Source: Pararhizobium sp. A13 (GTDB taxonomy: Bacteria > Pseudomonadota > Alphaproteobacteria > Rhizobiales > Rhizobiaceae). Taken from it: a DNA stretch of 64,000 nucleotides. The DNA lies in contig NZ_CP149510.1 of the NCBI RefSeq assembly GCF_040126305.1, positions 2,925,001 to 2,989,000 on the forward strand, written 5' to 3'. Of this stretch, positions 10,182-19,989 are shown in pieces; position 1 is the first letter of the stretch; the number at the start of each line of letters is the position of its first letter. Made by a program: the position numbers and the translations under genes. A model generated the notes under the pieces. It saw only the letters and a program-made list of their open reading frames with translations. It searched no databases and was not told the origin of the DNA.

Positions 10182-10925
10182 ATGTCAAACCCATTGATTA
10201 GAAATGTTCCCACCCACGTTGCCATCATCATGGATGGCAACGGGCGTTGGGCCAATTCGCGTGGGCTTCCGCGCACGATGGGGCATCGCAAGGGTGTCGA
10301 AGCCGTCCGCGAGGCGGTCCGGACCGCCGGCGAGGTGGGCATCCGTTATCTGACGCTGTTTGCATTCTCGTCCGAAAACTGGAGCCGGCCTGAGGCCGAA
10401 GTCTCCGACCTGATGGGATTGCTGAAGGCCTTCATCCGGCGCGACCTGGCGGATCTGCACAGGCAGAATGTTCGTATCCGGGTGATCGGCGACAAGACCA
10501 ATCTTCGCGGCGATATTCTTCCCTTGCTGATCGAGGCCGAGGATACGACGCGCAGCAATACCGGCATCACGCTCGTCATCGCGTTCAACTACGGTTCGCG
10601 CGATGAAATGACCCGCGCCATGCAGGCGCTGGCGATGGATGTCGCGCACGGGCGACTGACGGCCGACCAGATCACGCCGGAACGCATTGCGAGCAAACTC
10701 GACACGGCCGGCATCCCGGATCCGGACCTGATCATACGCACCAGCGGCGAAGAGCGGCTGTCGAATTTCCTGCTCTGGCAGGCGGCCTATTCCGAACTTC
10801 TGTTCATTCCTGAACTTTGGCCAGATTTCAACCGCGAGGTTTTCCTCGACGCGCTGAGCGCCTATGCCGGAAGGGAACGCCGTTTTGGCGGACTGTCGCA
10901 GCCGACGCTGGCAGTTGGCTCCTGA
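10182..10925 (+). CDS. uppS: Isoprenyl transferase (undecaprenyl diphosphate synthase)
   Basis: A 247-residue cis-prenyltransferase that makes the C55 lipid carrier for peptidoglycan and O-antigen. The catalytic Asp18 lies in [10 protein letters not shown]; the GHRKG motif and [11 protein letters not shown] follow, and the C-terminal [14 protein letters not shown] block is present. The stop codon overlaps the cdsA start by one base (TGATG), so the two are coupled. Confidence 0.96.
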   Translation: MSNPLIRNVPTHVAIIMDGNGRWANSRGLPRTMGHRKGVEAVREAVRTAGEVGIRYLTLFAFSSENWSRPEAEVSDLMGLLKAFIRRDLADLHRQNVRIRVIGDKTNLRGDILPLLIEAEDTTRSNTGITLVIAFNYGSRDEMTRAMQALAMDVAHGRLTADQITPERIASKLDTAGIPDPDLIIRTSGEERLSNFLLWQAAYSELLFIPELWPDFNREVFLDALSAYAGRERRFGGLSQPTLAVGS

Positions 10926-11758
10926 TGCAGAAAGAACTGCGGCTGCGCATCATTTCCGGTATCATTCTGGCTGTCGTCACCCTTGGCGCGACCTGGGCCG
11001 GTGGAACCGTCTTCCAATTGCTCTCTGTCGCTATCGCGCTCCTCGTCTACTATGAATGGTCGACGATCACCCGTCTTTCCGAGCGCGACTATCAGGGCAA
11101 CGCGTTCGGCTGGCTTTCGCAGGCCGTTATCGCCGCTCTCATTCTGTTTGATAACGCGCAACTGACTTTGCTGGCTTTGGCAGCATTTGCCGCTGCTGCC
11201 GCGATTTGGGTCTCTCTGCGCAGCGGCAGCTGGTGGCTGCCCGGCGGCATCGTCTATTCCGGGCTTACCGGCATCTCGCTCTCGGCGATCCGGGGCGACA
11301 GCGATATCGGCCTGGTCGCGATGATCTTCATTTTCGCCGTCGTGTGGGCGACGGATATTCTCGCCTATTTCACCGGTCGGGCGATCGGCGGCCCGAAACT
11401 GGCGCCGCGCATTTCGCCCGGAAAGACCTGGTCGGGTGCGATCGGGGGCACAGTTTCCGGCGTGATTGCAGGCGTCGCGGTGTTCCTCAGCCATTTTTCG
11501 CTGGACGACGTACGCATTCCTTTGCTGGCGCTGGCGCTGTCCGTCGCCAGTCAGATCGGCGATCTCTTTGAATCCTATATAAAGCGCCGGTTCGGTGCGA
11601 AGGATTCGAGCAGGCTCATTCCCGGTCATGGCGGCGTCATGGATCGTGTCGACGGACTTGTTTTTGCCTGTTTTGCCGCGCTTTTATTTGTCTTGGTGCA
11701 AGTCATGGCTGCCGGTGGACAAAACGCGCCTATGGGGGCACTTCTGCTGGGGCCGTGA
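10925..11758 (+). CDS. cdsA: Phosphatidate cytidylyltransferase
   Basis: A 277-residue multi-pass inner-membrane enzyme that makes CDP-diacylglycerol from CTP and phosphatidic acid. The CDP-alcohol signature is intact near the C-terminus: SYIKRRFGAKD then SRLIPGHGGVMDRVD. About seven hydrophobic segments precede it. The start shares a base with the uppS stop. Next to uppS and rseP it forms a membrane biogenesis block. Confidence 0.95.
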   Translation: MQKELRLRIISGIILAVVTLGATWAGGTVFQLLSVAIALLVYYEWSTITRLSERDYQGNAFGWLSQAVIAALILFDNAQLTLLALAAFAAAAAIWVSLRSGSWWLPGGIVYSGLTGISLSAIRGDSDIGLVAMIFIFAVVWATDILAYFTGRAIGGPKLAPRISPGKTWSGAIGGTVSGVIAGVAVFLSHFSLDDVRIPLLALALSVASQIGDLFESYIKRRFGAKDSSRLIPGHGGVMDRVDGLVFACFAALLFVLVQVMAAGGQNAPMGALLLGP

Positions 11759-11788
11759 ATGGCGCCGCATACCTGATCGAGGGATGAC

Positions 11789-12922
11789 ATGGCTTACCTG
11801 GCCGATATGCTTCACTTTATTCTCGGCTATATCGTGCCGTTTTTGCTGGTTCTGACGCTGATCGTCTTCGTGCACGAGATGGGCCACTACCTGGCTGGCC
11901 GATGGTCCGGTATCCGCATCCTCGCCTTCTCCGTCGGTTTCGGCCCGGAACTGCTCGGTTATACCGACAAACACGGGACACGCTGGAAGGTTTGTGCCAT
12001 TCCGCTCGGCGGCTACGTCAAGTTCTTCGGCGACGAGGATGCTGCGAGCGTTCCGGACTACGGTCGCCTCGAGCAATATTCCGCCGACGACCGTGGTCGC
12101 ACTTTCCTTGGCGCAAAGCTGTGGAAACGTGCTGTTACCGTCGCCGCCGGTCCGATCGCCAACTTCATCCTGGCCGTCGCGATCTTCGCCGTACTTTTTT
12201 CCATCTACGGCAAGCCCGTGGCGGATCCGGTCGTCGCCGAAGTCAAGGAAAACAGCGCAGCTGCCCAGGCCGGCGTGCTGCCGGGCGACCTGCTCGTTTC
12301 CATCGACGGCACGCCCGTGACAACCTTCGACGACGTGCGCCGCTATGTCAGTGTTCGCCCGGAAACACCGATCACCATTCAGATCAAGCGCAAGGGCGAA
12401 TTGCTGGATCTGCCGATGGTGCCACAGCGCACCGAGATCACCGATCAGTTCGGCAACAAGATGGAACTGGGTATCATCGGTATCCTGACGAACCAGGAAA
12501 CCGGCAATTTCCGCCTGCAGACCTTTGGCCCAATGGAGGCCGTCGGGCAGGGCGTCATTGAAAGTTGGCACATCGTCACCGGCACGTTCAATTATCTGGC
12601 CAATCTCGTTACCGGCCGGATGAAGGCCGACCAGCTCGGCGGGCCGATCCGGGTTGCCCAGGCCTCAGGCCAGATGGCGACCATCGGCGTTGCCGCCGTC
12701 CTGCAACTGGCAGCGGTACTTTCAGTTTCCATTGGACTTCTCAATCTTATGCCCGTTCCCGTACTTGATGGAGGGCATTTGATGTTTTATGCGGTGGAAG
12801 CAGTCCGCGGAAAACCTGTGGGACCGGGGACACAGGAGATCGCTTTCCGTATCGGTTTTGCCATGGTTTTGATGCTGATGGTCTTCGCCACATGGAACGA
12901 CATAAGCTCGCTTCTGGGCTAG
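11789..12922 (+). CDS. rseP: RIP metalloprotease RseP (site-2 protease)
   Basis: A 377-residue intramembrane zinc protease. The first membrane helix carries His29-Glu30-Met-Gly-His33, the HExxH zinc site, and the third ligand region LMPVPVLDGG lies in a C-terminal membrane helix. Between them is a PDZ domain around residues 135-215 (VKENSAAAQAGVLPGD). In other bacteria RseP cleaves anti-sigma factors and leftover signal peptides. It lies between cdsA and bamA, the usual place. Confidence 0.95.
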   Translation: MAYLADMLHFILGYIVPFLLVLTLIVFVHEMGHYLAGRWSGIRILAFSVGFGPELLGYTDKHGTRWKVCAIPLGGYVKFFGDEDAASVPDYGRLEQYSADDRGRTFLGAKLWKRAVTVAAGPIANFILAVAIFAVLFSIYGKPVADPVVAEVKENSAAAQAGVLPGDLLVSIDGTPVTTFDDVRRYVSVRPETPITIQIKRKGELLDLPMVPQRTEITDQFGNKMELGIIGILTNQETGNFRLQTFGPMEAVGQGVIESWHIVTGTFNYLANLVTGRMKADQLGGPIRVAQASGQMATIGVAAVLQLAAVLSVSIGLLNLMPVPVLDGGHLMFYAVEAVRGKPVGPGTQEIAFRIGFAMVLMLMVFATWNDISSLLG

Positions 12923-13172
12923 GGATTTTGGGTATGCACCGGTGGTGCGGGCCATTCGGGAGCCGGTCGACCCTATTGTGAATTCAAGGGGTTGATCGAA
13001 AGGAATTGTTTACGATAAAGCAACTTCGTAGTGGCCGTTAGGACACGGTTTCAATTGAAGTAAACAGAAATTAACGAGCTCCCTTGCTTGTATGAGAAAA
13101 GCGGTTAAAACGGCAACCGTGACCGGAGTCGGTACGAGTTCGCTGCGGGGCATTGGGAAGAAGGTAAGATTT

Positions 13173-15503
13173 ATGAAAGCTGGTTCAAGATTTTTGAACG
13201 CGGTGTCGGCGGTTGCGCTGTCTACTGGGATTGTCGCATCGGGGACTGGCATTGTAACGCTTGCAAGTGCATCTGTAGCAGAAGCCGCAACGATCAGCCG
13301 CGTGGAAGTCCGTGGCGCCACCCGAGTAAGCCCGGAAACTGTCCGCGCCAACATCACTATCGTCCCCGGCAAGAGCTTCAGCAATGCTGATATCGATTCT
13401 TCCGTGAAGCGCCTCTATTCAACCGGCTATTTCTCCGACGTCAGCATCAATGTTTCCGGCGGTACGCTTGTCGTTACCGTGAGCGAAAATCAGCTCGTCA
13501 ATCAGGTCGTTTTCAACGGCAACCGCAAGATCAAGGACGAGAAGCTGCAGGGCGTCGTTCGCACGCGTTCGCTCGGCCCCTACAGTGAGGCGACGGCGGA
13601 ATCCGATATTCAGGCCATCAAGGATGCCTATGCAGCCATGGGCCGTAACGACGTGACGGTGACGACGCAGGTCGTTCCGATCGCGGAAGGTCGCGTCAAT
13701 CTCGCCTTCGTCATCAATGAAGGTGATCGCACGAAGATCACGCAGATCAACTTTGTCGGCAATAATGCCTACAGCGATGGCCGTCTTCAGGCGGTGATCG
13801 CCACCAAGGAATCGGGCATCTTTTCCTTCCTGAACCGCAAGGATGTCTACAACGCCGACAAGCTGCGTGCGGACGAAGAGCTGCTGCGCCAGTTCTACTA
13901 CAATCGCGGCTATGCGGATTTCCGGATCATTTCCTCGGATGCGGTCCTGGATGAAACCAGCAACGAATACACCGTGACGATCACAGTCGAAGAGGGTGAG
14001 CGCTACGATTTTGGACCGGTCAACGTTGAATCGACCGTCGAAGGCGTGAATGCCGAAGAATTGAAGGGTCTCGTGCAGACCTCCGAAGGCTCGATCTATA
14101 AGGCCAAGGACGTTCAGGAAAGCATTTCCGCGATCTCCAAGCGTGTTGCGGCCCAGGGTTATCCGTTCGCTCGCGTAACCCCGCGCGGTAACCGCGATTT
14201 CGGCAACCGGACGATTGCTGTCGACTATCTCGTCGATCAGGGCGAGCGCGCCTATATTGAGCGCATCGAAATCCGTGGTAACACCCGCACGCGCGACTAT
14301 GTCATCCGTCGCGAATTCGACATGAGCGAGGGTGATGCGTTCAACCAGGAGATGATTGCGACGGCCAAGCGCCGCCTTGAAGCTCTCGGTTACTTCTCCG
14401 CCGTCAACGTCAGCACGCAGCCGGGCAGCGCGGGCGACCGCGTCGTGATTGTCGTTGATGTGCAGGACCAGTCGACCGGCTCGTTCGGTATCGGCGCGGG
14501 CTATGCGGCCGGCAGCGGCGGCGGCTTCCTTGTCGAAGCCTCGATTGAGGAGAAAAACTTCCTCGGCCGCGGCCAGTACATCCGCTTGGCGGCCGGTCGT
14601 GGTGAAGACAGCCGGACCTACAATGTTTCGTTCACGGAGCCTTATTTCCTCGGCTATCGTCTGGCCGCTGGCTTCGATGTCTTCAAGAACGAAAACGACT
14701 ATGATGAAGACAACTACAGCTATGAGGACCAGGGCTTCAGTCTGCGCGTAACCGCGCCGATCACTGAAAGGCTGTCGACAACGCTGCGCTACAACTATAC
14801 GCAGATGGATTATCACGGCGACACGGATGATCTTTCGAGCCCGTATGATCGCGCCGTCAATGGTTCTCCGTGGGACCGTTCTTCGGTCTCGCAGGCTCTG
14901 ACATACAATTCGCTCGACGATGCACAGCAGGCACACGAAGGCATCCTGGCTACAGCGACGCAGGAATATGCCGGTCTCGGTGGAACGTCTGACTTCTACA
15001 AGCTGACCGGTAAATTCAAGTGGTACTACACGGTGAATGACGATGCGGATATCATCGCGTCGCTCGCGGGTAGTGCCGGCCATGTGTTCAACACCGGTGG
15101 CAAGATGGAAGTGTTCGACCAGTTCCAGTTGGGCAGCAACGATATCCGCGGCTTCGAGCGTAATGGCGTTGGCCCGCGCGCGGAAAATGGCGATGCCATC
15201 GGCGGCACGACCTATTTCACGGCTTCCGCCGAGGCGACATTCCCGTTGCCATTCGTTTCACGCGACGCAGGTTTCCGCGGTGCCGTGTTCGCCGATGCCG
15301 GTACGCTTTACGGTAACGATGTGGACGTGACCGCGGCCGACGGGGTTCGCGGTACCGGGAGTTCGCTCCGGGCGTCTGTCGGTCTCGGTCTGCTCTGGGC
15401 ATCGCCCTTCGGTCCGCTGCGCGTCGATTATGCGTTCCCGATCGCCAAGGAAGATTTCGACAGGGTTCAGAACCTCAAGTTCGGTATCTCGTCCTCCTTC
15501 TGA
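13173..15503 (+). CDS. bamA: Outer membrane protein assembly factor BamA
   Basis: The 776-residue protein has a signal peptide ending near AEAA, five POTRA domains (starting ISRVEVRGATRVSPETV) and a C-terminal beta-barrel ending in Phe, all typical of BamA. BamA folds and inserts beta-barrel proteins into the outer membrane. I chose the ATG at 13173, where GAAGGTAAG lies just upstream and a signal peptide begins directly. An in-frame ATG 81 bases earlier would put a 27-residue basic tail before the signal. The 250-base gap before it probably holds a promoter of its own. Confidence 0.95.
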   Translation: MKAGSRFLNAVSAVALSTGIVASGTGIVTLASASVAEAATISRVEVRGATRVSPETVRANITIVPGKSFSNADIDSSVKRLYSTGYFSDVSINVSGGTLVVTVSENQLVNQVVFNGNRKIKDEKLQGVVRTRSLGPYSEATAESDIQAIKDAYAAMGRNDVTVTTQVVPIAEGRVNLAFVINEGDRTKITQINFVGNNAYSDGRLQAVIATKESGIFSFLNRKDVYNADKLRADEELLRQFYYNRGYADFRIISSDAVLDETSNEYTVTITVEEGERYDFGPVNVESTVEGVNAEELKGLVQTSEGSIYKAKDVQESISAISKRVAAQGYPFARVTPRGNRDFGNRTIAVDYLVDQGERAYIERIEIRGNTRTRDYVIRREFDMSEGDAFNQEMIATAKRRLEALGYFSAVNVSTQPGSAGDRVVIVVDVQDQSTGSFGIGAGYAAGSGGGFLVEASIEEKNFLGRGQYIRLAAGRGEDSRTYNVSFTEPYFLGYRLAAGFDVFKNENDYDEDNYSYEDQGFSLRVTAPITERLSTTLRYNYTQMDYHGDTDDLSSPYDRAVNGSPWDRSSVSQALTYNSLDDAQQAHEGILATATQEYAGLGGTSDFYKLTGKFKWYYTVNDDADIIASLAGSAGHVFNTGGKMEVFDQFQLGSNDIRGFERNGVGPRAENGDAIGGTTYFTASAEATFPLPFVSRDAGFRGAVFADAGTLYGNDVDVTAADGVRGTGSSLRASVGLGLLWASPFGPLRVDYAFPIAKEDFDRVQNLKFGISSSF

Positions 15504-15551
15504 TCCTTGCAGTCCAGAACTGCCTGCCAAAACTGTTCTGGAGTGTTGGCC

Positions 15552-16616
15552 ATGGAATATAATTGGTTCTTCCCGCCGCATGAGGGGGTTCGCCTGAGCG
15601 ATCTGGCGGACCAGATCGGTGCGACGCTTGAAGATAAGAGTTCAGCCGACCGGCTCGTCCGGTCGGTGGCGCCGGTCTACCGCGCAAAGGAGGGCGACAT
15701 ATGCTATATGTTGTCCCGCAAGAGCCGCGATGAGCTGGAAACCTGTCAGGCGACCGCTATTGTTTGCGACAAGACCATCGCGCCGCTCGTTCCTCCGCAT
15801 ATCCCTGTTCTGTTGACCGCGCATCCGCACACGGCCTTCGCCTTGGCGGGGACCTATCTGCATGAGATCGCAATGCGTCCGTCGCGTAACCTTTCGCAAG
15901 CCGGAATTTCCTCCGCAGCGATTATCGATCCACAAGCGCGGCTCGAGGCCAATGTCGAAATCGAGCCCATGGCCGTGATCGGCGCCGGCGCCGAAATCGG
16001 CGAGGGGACACGGATCGGCGCAGGCGCAGTGATCGGACCTGGCGTTCGCATTGGCCGGGACTGTACCATTTCAGCCGGAGCGAGCATTCTGTGTGCGCTG
16101 GTCGGAAACAACGTCATCATCCATCCCGGCGCGCGTATCGGCCAGGATGGTTTTGGCTATGCGCCAGGCCCGAAGGGCGGAATGATCAAGATCGTTCAGA
16201 TCGGCCGCGTCATTATCCAGGACAATGTAGAGATCGGCGCCAACACGACGATCGATCGCGGCACGATGGACGACACTGTCATCGGCGAAGGCACAAAGAT
16301 CGATAATCAGGTTCAGATCGGACACAATGTCCGCATCGGCCGGCATTGCGGCATTGTCAGCCAGGTCGGCATCGCCGGCAGTACCGTTGTTGGCGACGGT
16401 GTGATGATCGGCGGCGCGGCTGCGGTGAATGGCCATATCAAGATAGGCGACCGGGCGCAGATTGCCGCGATGAGCGGCGTCGCTTCGGATGTTCCGCCCA
16501 ATGAGCGCTACGGTGGGATACCGGCTCGCCCGATGCGCGACTTCCTTCGCGACATCGCCGAAATCGCGGCACGGGCACATAGCAGACAAAAAAAATCGGG
16601 AGGCAACGATGAGTGA
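15552..16616 (+). CDS. lpxD: UDP-3-O-(3-hydroxymyristoyl)glucosamine N-acyltransferase
   Basis: A 354-residue trimeric acyltransferase that adds the second acyl chain in lipid A synthesis. The N-terminal uridine-binding domain is followed by a long left-handed beta-helix visible as hexapeptide repeats ([16 protein letters not shown]...). The catalytic His lies in the [15 protein letters not shown] stretch. The gene overlaps fabZ by 8 bases. GGAGTGTTGGCC precedes the ATG. Confidence 0.96.
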   Translation: MEYNWFFPPHEGVRLSDLADQIGATLEDKSSADRLVRSVAPVYRAKEGDICYMLSRKSRDELETCQATAIVCDKTIAPLVPPHIPVLLTAHPHTAFALAGTYLHEIAMRPSRNLSQAGISSAAIIDPQARLEANVEIEPMAVIGAGAEIGEGTRIGAGAVIGPGVRIGRDCTISAGASILCALVGNNVIIHPGARIGQDGFGYAPGPKGGMIKIVQIGRVIIQDNVEIGANTTIDRGTMDDTVIGEGTKIDNQVQIGHNVRIGRHCGIVSQVGIAGSTVVGDGVMIGGAAAVNGHIKIGDRAQIAAMSGVASDVPPNERYGGIPARPMRDFLRDIAEIAARAHSRQKKSGGNDE

Positions 16617-17076
16617 AGCAGGAACCACCGTTCTCGGCACGGCCGATATCCGGGAAATCTTGAAGCTGCTTCCCCACCGCTATCCGTTCCTGCTTGTTGA
16701 CCGGATCATTGAGATCGACGGCGACAATTCTGCGATCGGTATCAAGAACGTGACGGCTAACGAGCCACACTTCACGGGCCATTTCCCCGAACAGCCGATC
16801 ATGCCCGGTGTTCTGCTCATCGAAGGCATGGCTCAGACGGCCGGCGCGATTTGCGCCCGCAAGACCGGTGACGGCAGCAATCTGGTTTATTTCATGACCA
16901 TCGACAATGCCCGCTTCCGCAAACCGGTCGTGCCGGGCGATCGCGTCGAGTTCCATGTCGTCAAGCAGAAGCAGCGCGGTAATATCTGGAAATTTCATTG
17001 TGATGCAAAAGTTGACGGGCAACTTGTCGCGGAAGCTGATATCGGCGCGATGATTATCAGCAAGGAAGACGCCTGA
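16609..17076 (+). CDS. fabZ: 3-hydroxyacyl-[acyl-carrier-protein] dehydratase FabZ
   Basis: A 155-residue hot-dog-fold dehydratase of type II fatty acid synthesis. It shows [12 protein letters not shown], the catalytic His in [12 protein letters not shown] and the catalytic Glu in LLIEGMAQ. It draws on the same 3-hydroxyacyl-ACP pool as LpxA and LpxD, which explains its place between them. GGGAGGCAACG precedes the ATG, which lies inside the end of lpxD. Confidence 0.97.
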   Translation: MSEAGTTVLGTADIREILKLLPHRYPFLLVDRIIEIDGDNSAIGIKNVTANEPHFTGHFPEQPIMPGVLLIEGMAQTAGAICARKTGDGSNLVYFMTIDNARFRKPVVPGDRVEFHVVKQKQRGNIWKFHCDAKVDGQLVAEADIGAMIISKEDA

Positions 17077-17078
17077 AC

Positions 17079-17891
17079 ATGATTGCAGCCACTGCGAAGA
17101 TCCACCCGCTCTCGGTTGTCGAAGACGGAGCGGTGATCGGCGACAACGTCGTTGTCGGGCCTTTCTGCCATCTCGGCCCAAAAGTCGTACTCGCAGACAA
17201 CGTCGAACTGATCAGCCACGTGGTCGTACTTGGGCGCACGACGGTCGGCAAGGGATCGAAGATTTTTCCGTCCGCTGTGATCGGCGGCGATTCGCAGAGC
17301 GTACACCACAGCGCCGTCGATACGACCCTGACGATCGGTGAAAACTGCACGATCCGTGAAGGCGTGACGATGAATACCGGCACCGTCGAGCATGGCGGCG
17401 CGACGATCATTGGCAACAACAACCTCTTCCTTGCCTATGCGCATGTCGCGCATGACTGCCACCTCGGTAACAACATCATCCTATCCAACAACGTCATGCT
17501 GGCGGGACATGTGACGGTCGAGGACCGCGCCATTCTCGGCGGCGGTTCGGCAGTCCACCAGTTCACCCGCATCGGACGGCAAGCCTTCATCGGCGGTCTC
17601 TCTGCGGTCAGCTACGATGTCATCCCCTACGGCATGCTGAACGGAAACCCGGGTATCCTGAGCGGCCTCAACGTGGTTGGCATGGCGCGGGCTGGTTTCG
17701 AAAAATCGGCGATCCACGAGGTTCGCCGCGCCTATAAACAGATTTTCGAAGGACCAGAATCCATTCGCGCCAATGCCGCTGCCATCCGCGCGGACTACGT
17801 CGACTGCGTACCGGCCATGGAAATTCTCGATTTCATCGCGGCCGAAAGTGATCGTGCCTTGTCTTCGCCGAGCCGGGGTAAAAAAGGCTGA
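17079..17891 (+). CDS. lpxA: UDP-N-acetylglucosamine O-acyltransferase
   Basis: A 270-residue trimeric acyltransferase catalysing the first step of lipid A synthesis. It is a left-handed beta-helix of hexapeptide repeats with the catalytic His in the AHVAHDC motif and the [10 protein letters not shown] block that starts the C-terminal helical domain. It starts 2 bases after the fabZ stop codon. Confidence 0.97.
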   Translation: MIAATAKIHPLSVVEDGAVIGDNVVVGPFCHLGPKVVLADNVELISHVVVLGRTTVGKGSKIFPSAVIGGDSQSVHHSAVDTTLTIGENCTIREGVTMNTGTVEHGGATIIGNNNLFLAYAHVAHDCHLGNNIILSNNVMLAGHVTVEDRAILGGGSAVHQFTRIGRQAFIGGLSAVSYDVIPYGMLNGNPGILSGLNVVGMARAGFEKSAIHEVRRAYKQIFEGPESIRANAAAIRADYVDCVPAMEILDFIAAESDRALSSPSRGKKG

Positions 17892-17896
17892 GCGTG

Positions 17897-18778
17897 ATGT
17901 CCATCGACAGCCAGCCGGAAACGCATGGAAGGCTGGCTATCATCGCCGGCGGCGGCATGCTGCCCCACCACGTGGCTGAAGCGGCGCGGGCGAGAGGCGA
18001 AAATCCCTACATCATTGCACTCAGCAACGAAACCGGGCTGGATTGGTCGGATTTCGACCATCAGTCCCTTGGTATCGGCAATTTCAAGGCGATCAGCGCG
18101 GTCTTCCGCGATGAGGGGATCGATCGCGTCGTGCTGTCCGGCGCCGTTCGTCGCCGCCCGGAATGGCGTGACATCAAGCCGACATTGAAGACGCTCACCA
18201 AGGTGCCGGGCGTGCTGAAGACGCTGCTGTCCGGTGGCGACGATGCGGTCTTGAAAATGGCCATCGAATTGATCGAGGCAAGCGGCGCCCGCGTCATCGG
18301 CGTGCAGGACATCATTCCCGAGTTGCTGGCGGAAACCGGGCCGCTTGGCGCGATCGAACCGGATCAGGACGACTGGAAGGATATTGAAATTGCCGCCGCC
18401 GCCGCGGTCGCCCTCGGCAAGCTTGATGTTGGGCAGGGCGCGGTCGCCGTTGGCGGGCGTGTCGTTGCGCTTGAGGGGCCAGAGGGAACGGACGCTATGC
18501 TCGCCCGGGTCGCGACACTCAGGACGGAGGGGCGAATCTCGGCCCGCCGACGCGGCGTGCTGGTCAAGCTATGCAAGCCGCAGCAGGATCTGCGCGCTGA
18601 TCTGCCCTCGATCGGCGCATCGACGATCGAGGGCGCCCGGGCTGCGGGACTTGCCGGTATTGCCGTCGAGGCGGGGCGCGCGCTCGTCCTTGAGCGGTCG
18701 GAGATGATTTCGCAGGCGAATGACGTCGGCATCTTCGTCACCGGAATCGATCGCGCGTTCCTGCGAGGCTTGCGATGA
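17897..18778 (+). CDS. lpxI: UDP-2,3-diacylglucosamine diphosphatase LpxI
   Basis: The 293-residue protein belongs to the former DUF1009 family. LpxI replaces LpxH in alphaproteobacteria and releases lipid X plus UMP. Recognisable features are the N-terminal AIIAGGGMLPHHVAE, the VLSGAVRRRPEW block, and the C-terminal GIAVEAGRALVLERSEM block. Its place between lpxA and lpxB supports the assignment. The GTG at 17894 immediately before the ATG is an alternative start. The stop overlaps lpxB (ATGA). Confidence 0.93.
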   Translation: MSIDSQPETHGRLAIIAGGGMLPHHVAEAARARGENPYIIALSNETGLDWSDFDHQSLGIGNFKAISAVFRDEGIDRVVLSGAVRRRPEWRDIKPTLKTLTKVPGVLKTLLSGGDDAVLKMAIELIEASGARVIGVQDIIPELLAETGPLGAIEPDQDDWKDIEIAAAAAVALGKLDVGQGAVAVGGRVVALEGPEGTDAMLARVATLRTEGRISARRRGVLVKLCKPQQDLRADLPSIGASTIEGARAAGLAGIAVEAGRALVLERSEMISQANDVGIFVTGIDRAFLRGLR

Positions 18779-19959
18779 GCACAGGCGGTCTCAAACTTGC
18801 TGTCATTGCCGGCGAAGTCTCCGGTGACCTGCTTGGGGCCGATCTCGTCAAAGCGCTGCGCCCGATAGTCGGCGGCGATCTGTCTGTCATCGGCGTCGGC
18901 GGTGAGGGGCTGGAGGCGGAAGGCCTCAAATCGCTGTTCGACTATTCCGAACTTTCCATCATGGGCATTTCGCAAGTGCTGGCGAGGCTGCCGAAGCTTA
19001 TCCTGCGCATCCGCCAGACGGCACAGGCGATCATTGCCGCCAAGCCCGATATCCTCGTGATTATCGACAGCCCGGATTTCACGCACCGCGTCGCGAAAAT
19101 TGCCCGCAAGTCTTTACCGGACCTGCCGATTGTCAATTACGTCTGCCCCAGCGTCTGGGCATGGAAGCCGGAGCGGGCCATCAAAATGCGACCTTATGTC
19201 GATCATGTGCTTGCCGTGCTGCCCTTCGAGCCGGAGGTCATGCAGCGTCTGGAGGGGCCGCCGACGACCTATGTAGGGCACAGACTGGCAAGCGATGCGA
19301 ATGTACTCGCTGTCCGGGAGCGACAGGCAGAAAAGCGCAACGCAAGGGCTGATACCGCGCCAGCCACCTGCCTTTTGCTGCCGGGATCGCGCGCGAGTGA
19401 GATCACCCGTTTGCTGCCCGATTTCGGCGAGACGGCGAAAGAGCTGCGCAGCCGTCATCCGCACATGCGGTTCCTGCTTCCGACTGTTCCGAGACAGGAA
19501 GGCCTGGTGCGGCAGATCACGGCGTCGTGGGCCATCAAGCCGGAAATCACGGTCGGACCTGCGGCGAAGTGGCAGGCTTTCGCTGAGGCTGACGCTGCAA
19601 TCGCCGCCTCCGGCACCGTCATTCTCGAACTGGCGCTGGCGGGCATACCGGTGATTTCAGCCTACAAGGCTGACTGGATCATTCGCCTGATGCACAAGCG
19701 CATCAAGATATGGACGGCCGCCATTCCCAATCTCGTGGCGGACTACCCGGTCGTTCCGGAATATCTGAACGAAGCCATCCGGCCCGGTGCATTGGCGCGC
19801 TGGATGGAGCGCCTGACCACCGCTACGCCGGAGCGCGAGGCCATGCTGGCCGGCTTCCGCACCGTCTGGCAGCGTATGGCGACAGAAAAACCTCCCGGCC
19901 ATACTGCCGCCCGTATCGTTCTTGACCTACTCAACAAAAAAAGGCCCGGCCATCTCTGA
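18775..19959 (+). CDS. lpxB: Lipid-A-disaccharide synthase
   Basis: A 394-residue GT19 glycosyltransferase that joins lipid X and UDP-2,3-diacylglucosamine. It has AGEVSGDLLGADL at the N-terminus, FDYSELSIMGISQVL, and the donor-binding LLPGSRASEI region. It closes the rpsB-to-lpxB cluster and its stop codon lies in the loop of the terminator hairpin. Confidence 0.96.
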   Translation: MSTGGLKLAVIAGEVSGDLLGADLVKALRPIVGGDLSVIGVGGEGLEAEGLKSLFDYSELSIMGISQVLARLPKLILRIRQTAQAIIAAKPDILVIIDSPDFTHRVAKIARKSLPDLPIVNYVCPSVWAWKPERAIKMRPYVDHVLAVLPFEPEVMQRLEGPPTTYVGHRLASDANVLAVRERQAEKRNARADTAPATCLLLPGSRASEITRLLPDFGETAKELRSRHPHMRFLLPTVPRQEGLVRQITASWAIKPEITVGPAAKWQAFAEADAAIAASGTVILELALAGIPVISAYKADWIIRLMHKRIKIWTAAIPNLVADYPVVPEYLNEAIRPGALARWMERLTTATPEREAMLAGFRTVWQRMATEKPPGHTAARIVLDLLNKKRPGHL

Positions 19960-19969
19960 CCGGGCTTTT
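19944..19969. terminator. Terminator overlapping the lpxB stop codon
   Basis: A 6-bp GC stem (19944-19949 with 19960-19965) is followed by TTTT on the plus strand. The lpxB stop (19957-19959) sits in the loop. On the minus strand a T-run is also present (the A-run at 19936-19942), so it may terminate convergent gltA too. Confidence 0.7.
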
Positions 19970-19989
19970 CCGTTTTGTTGTTCCGCTGC

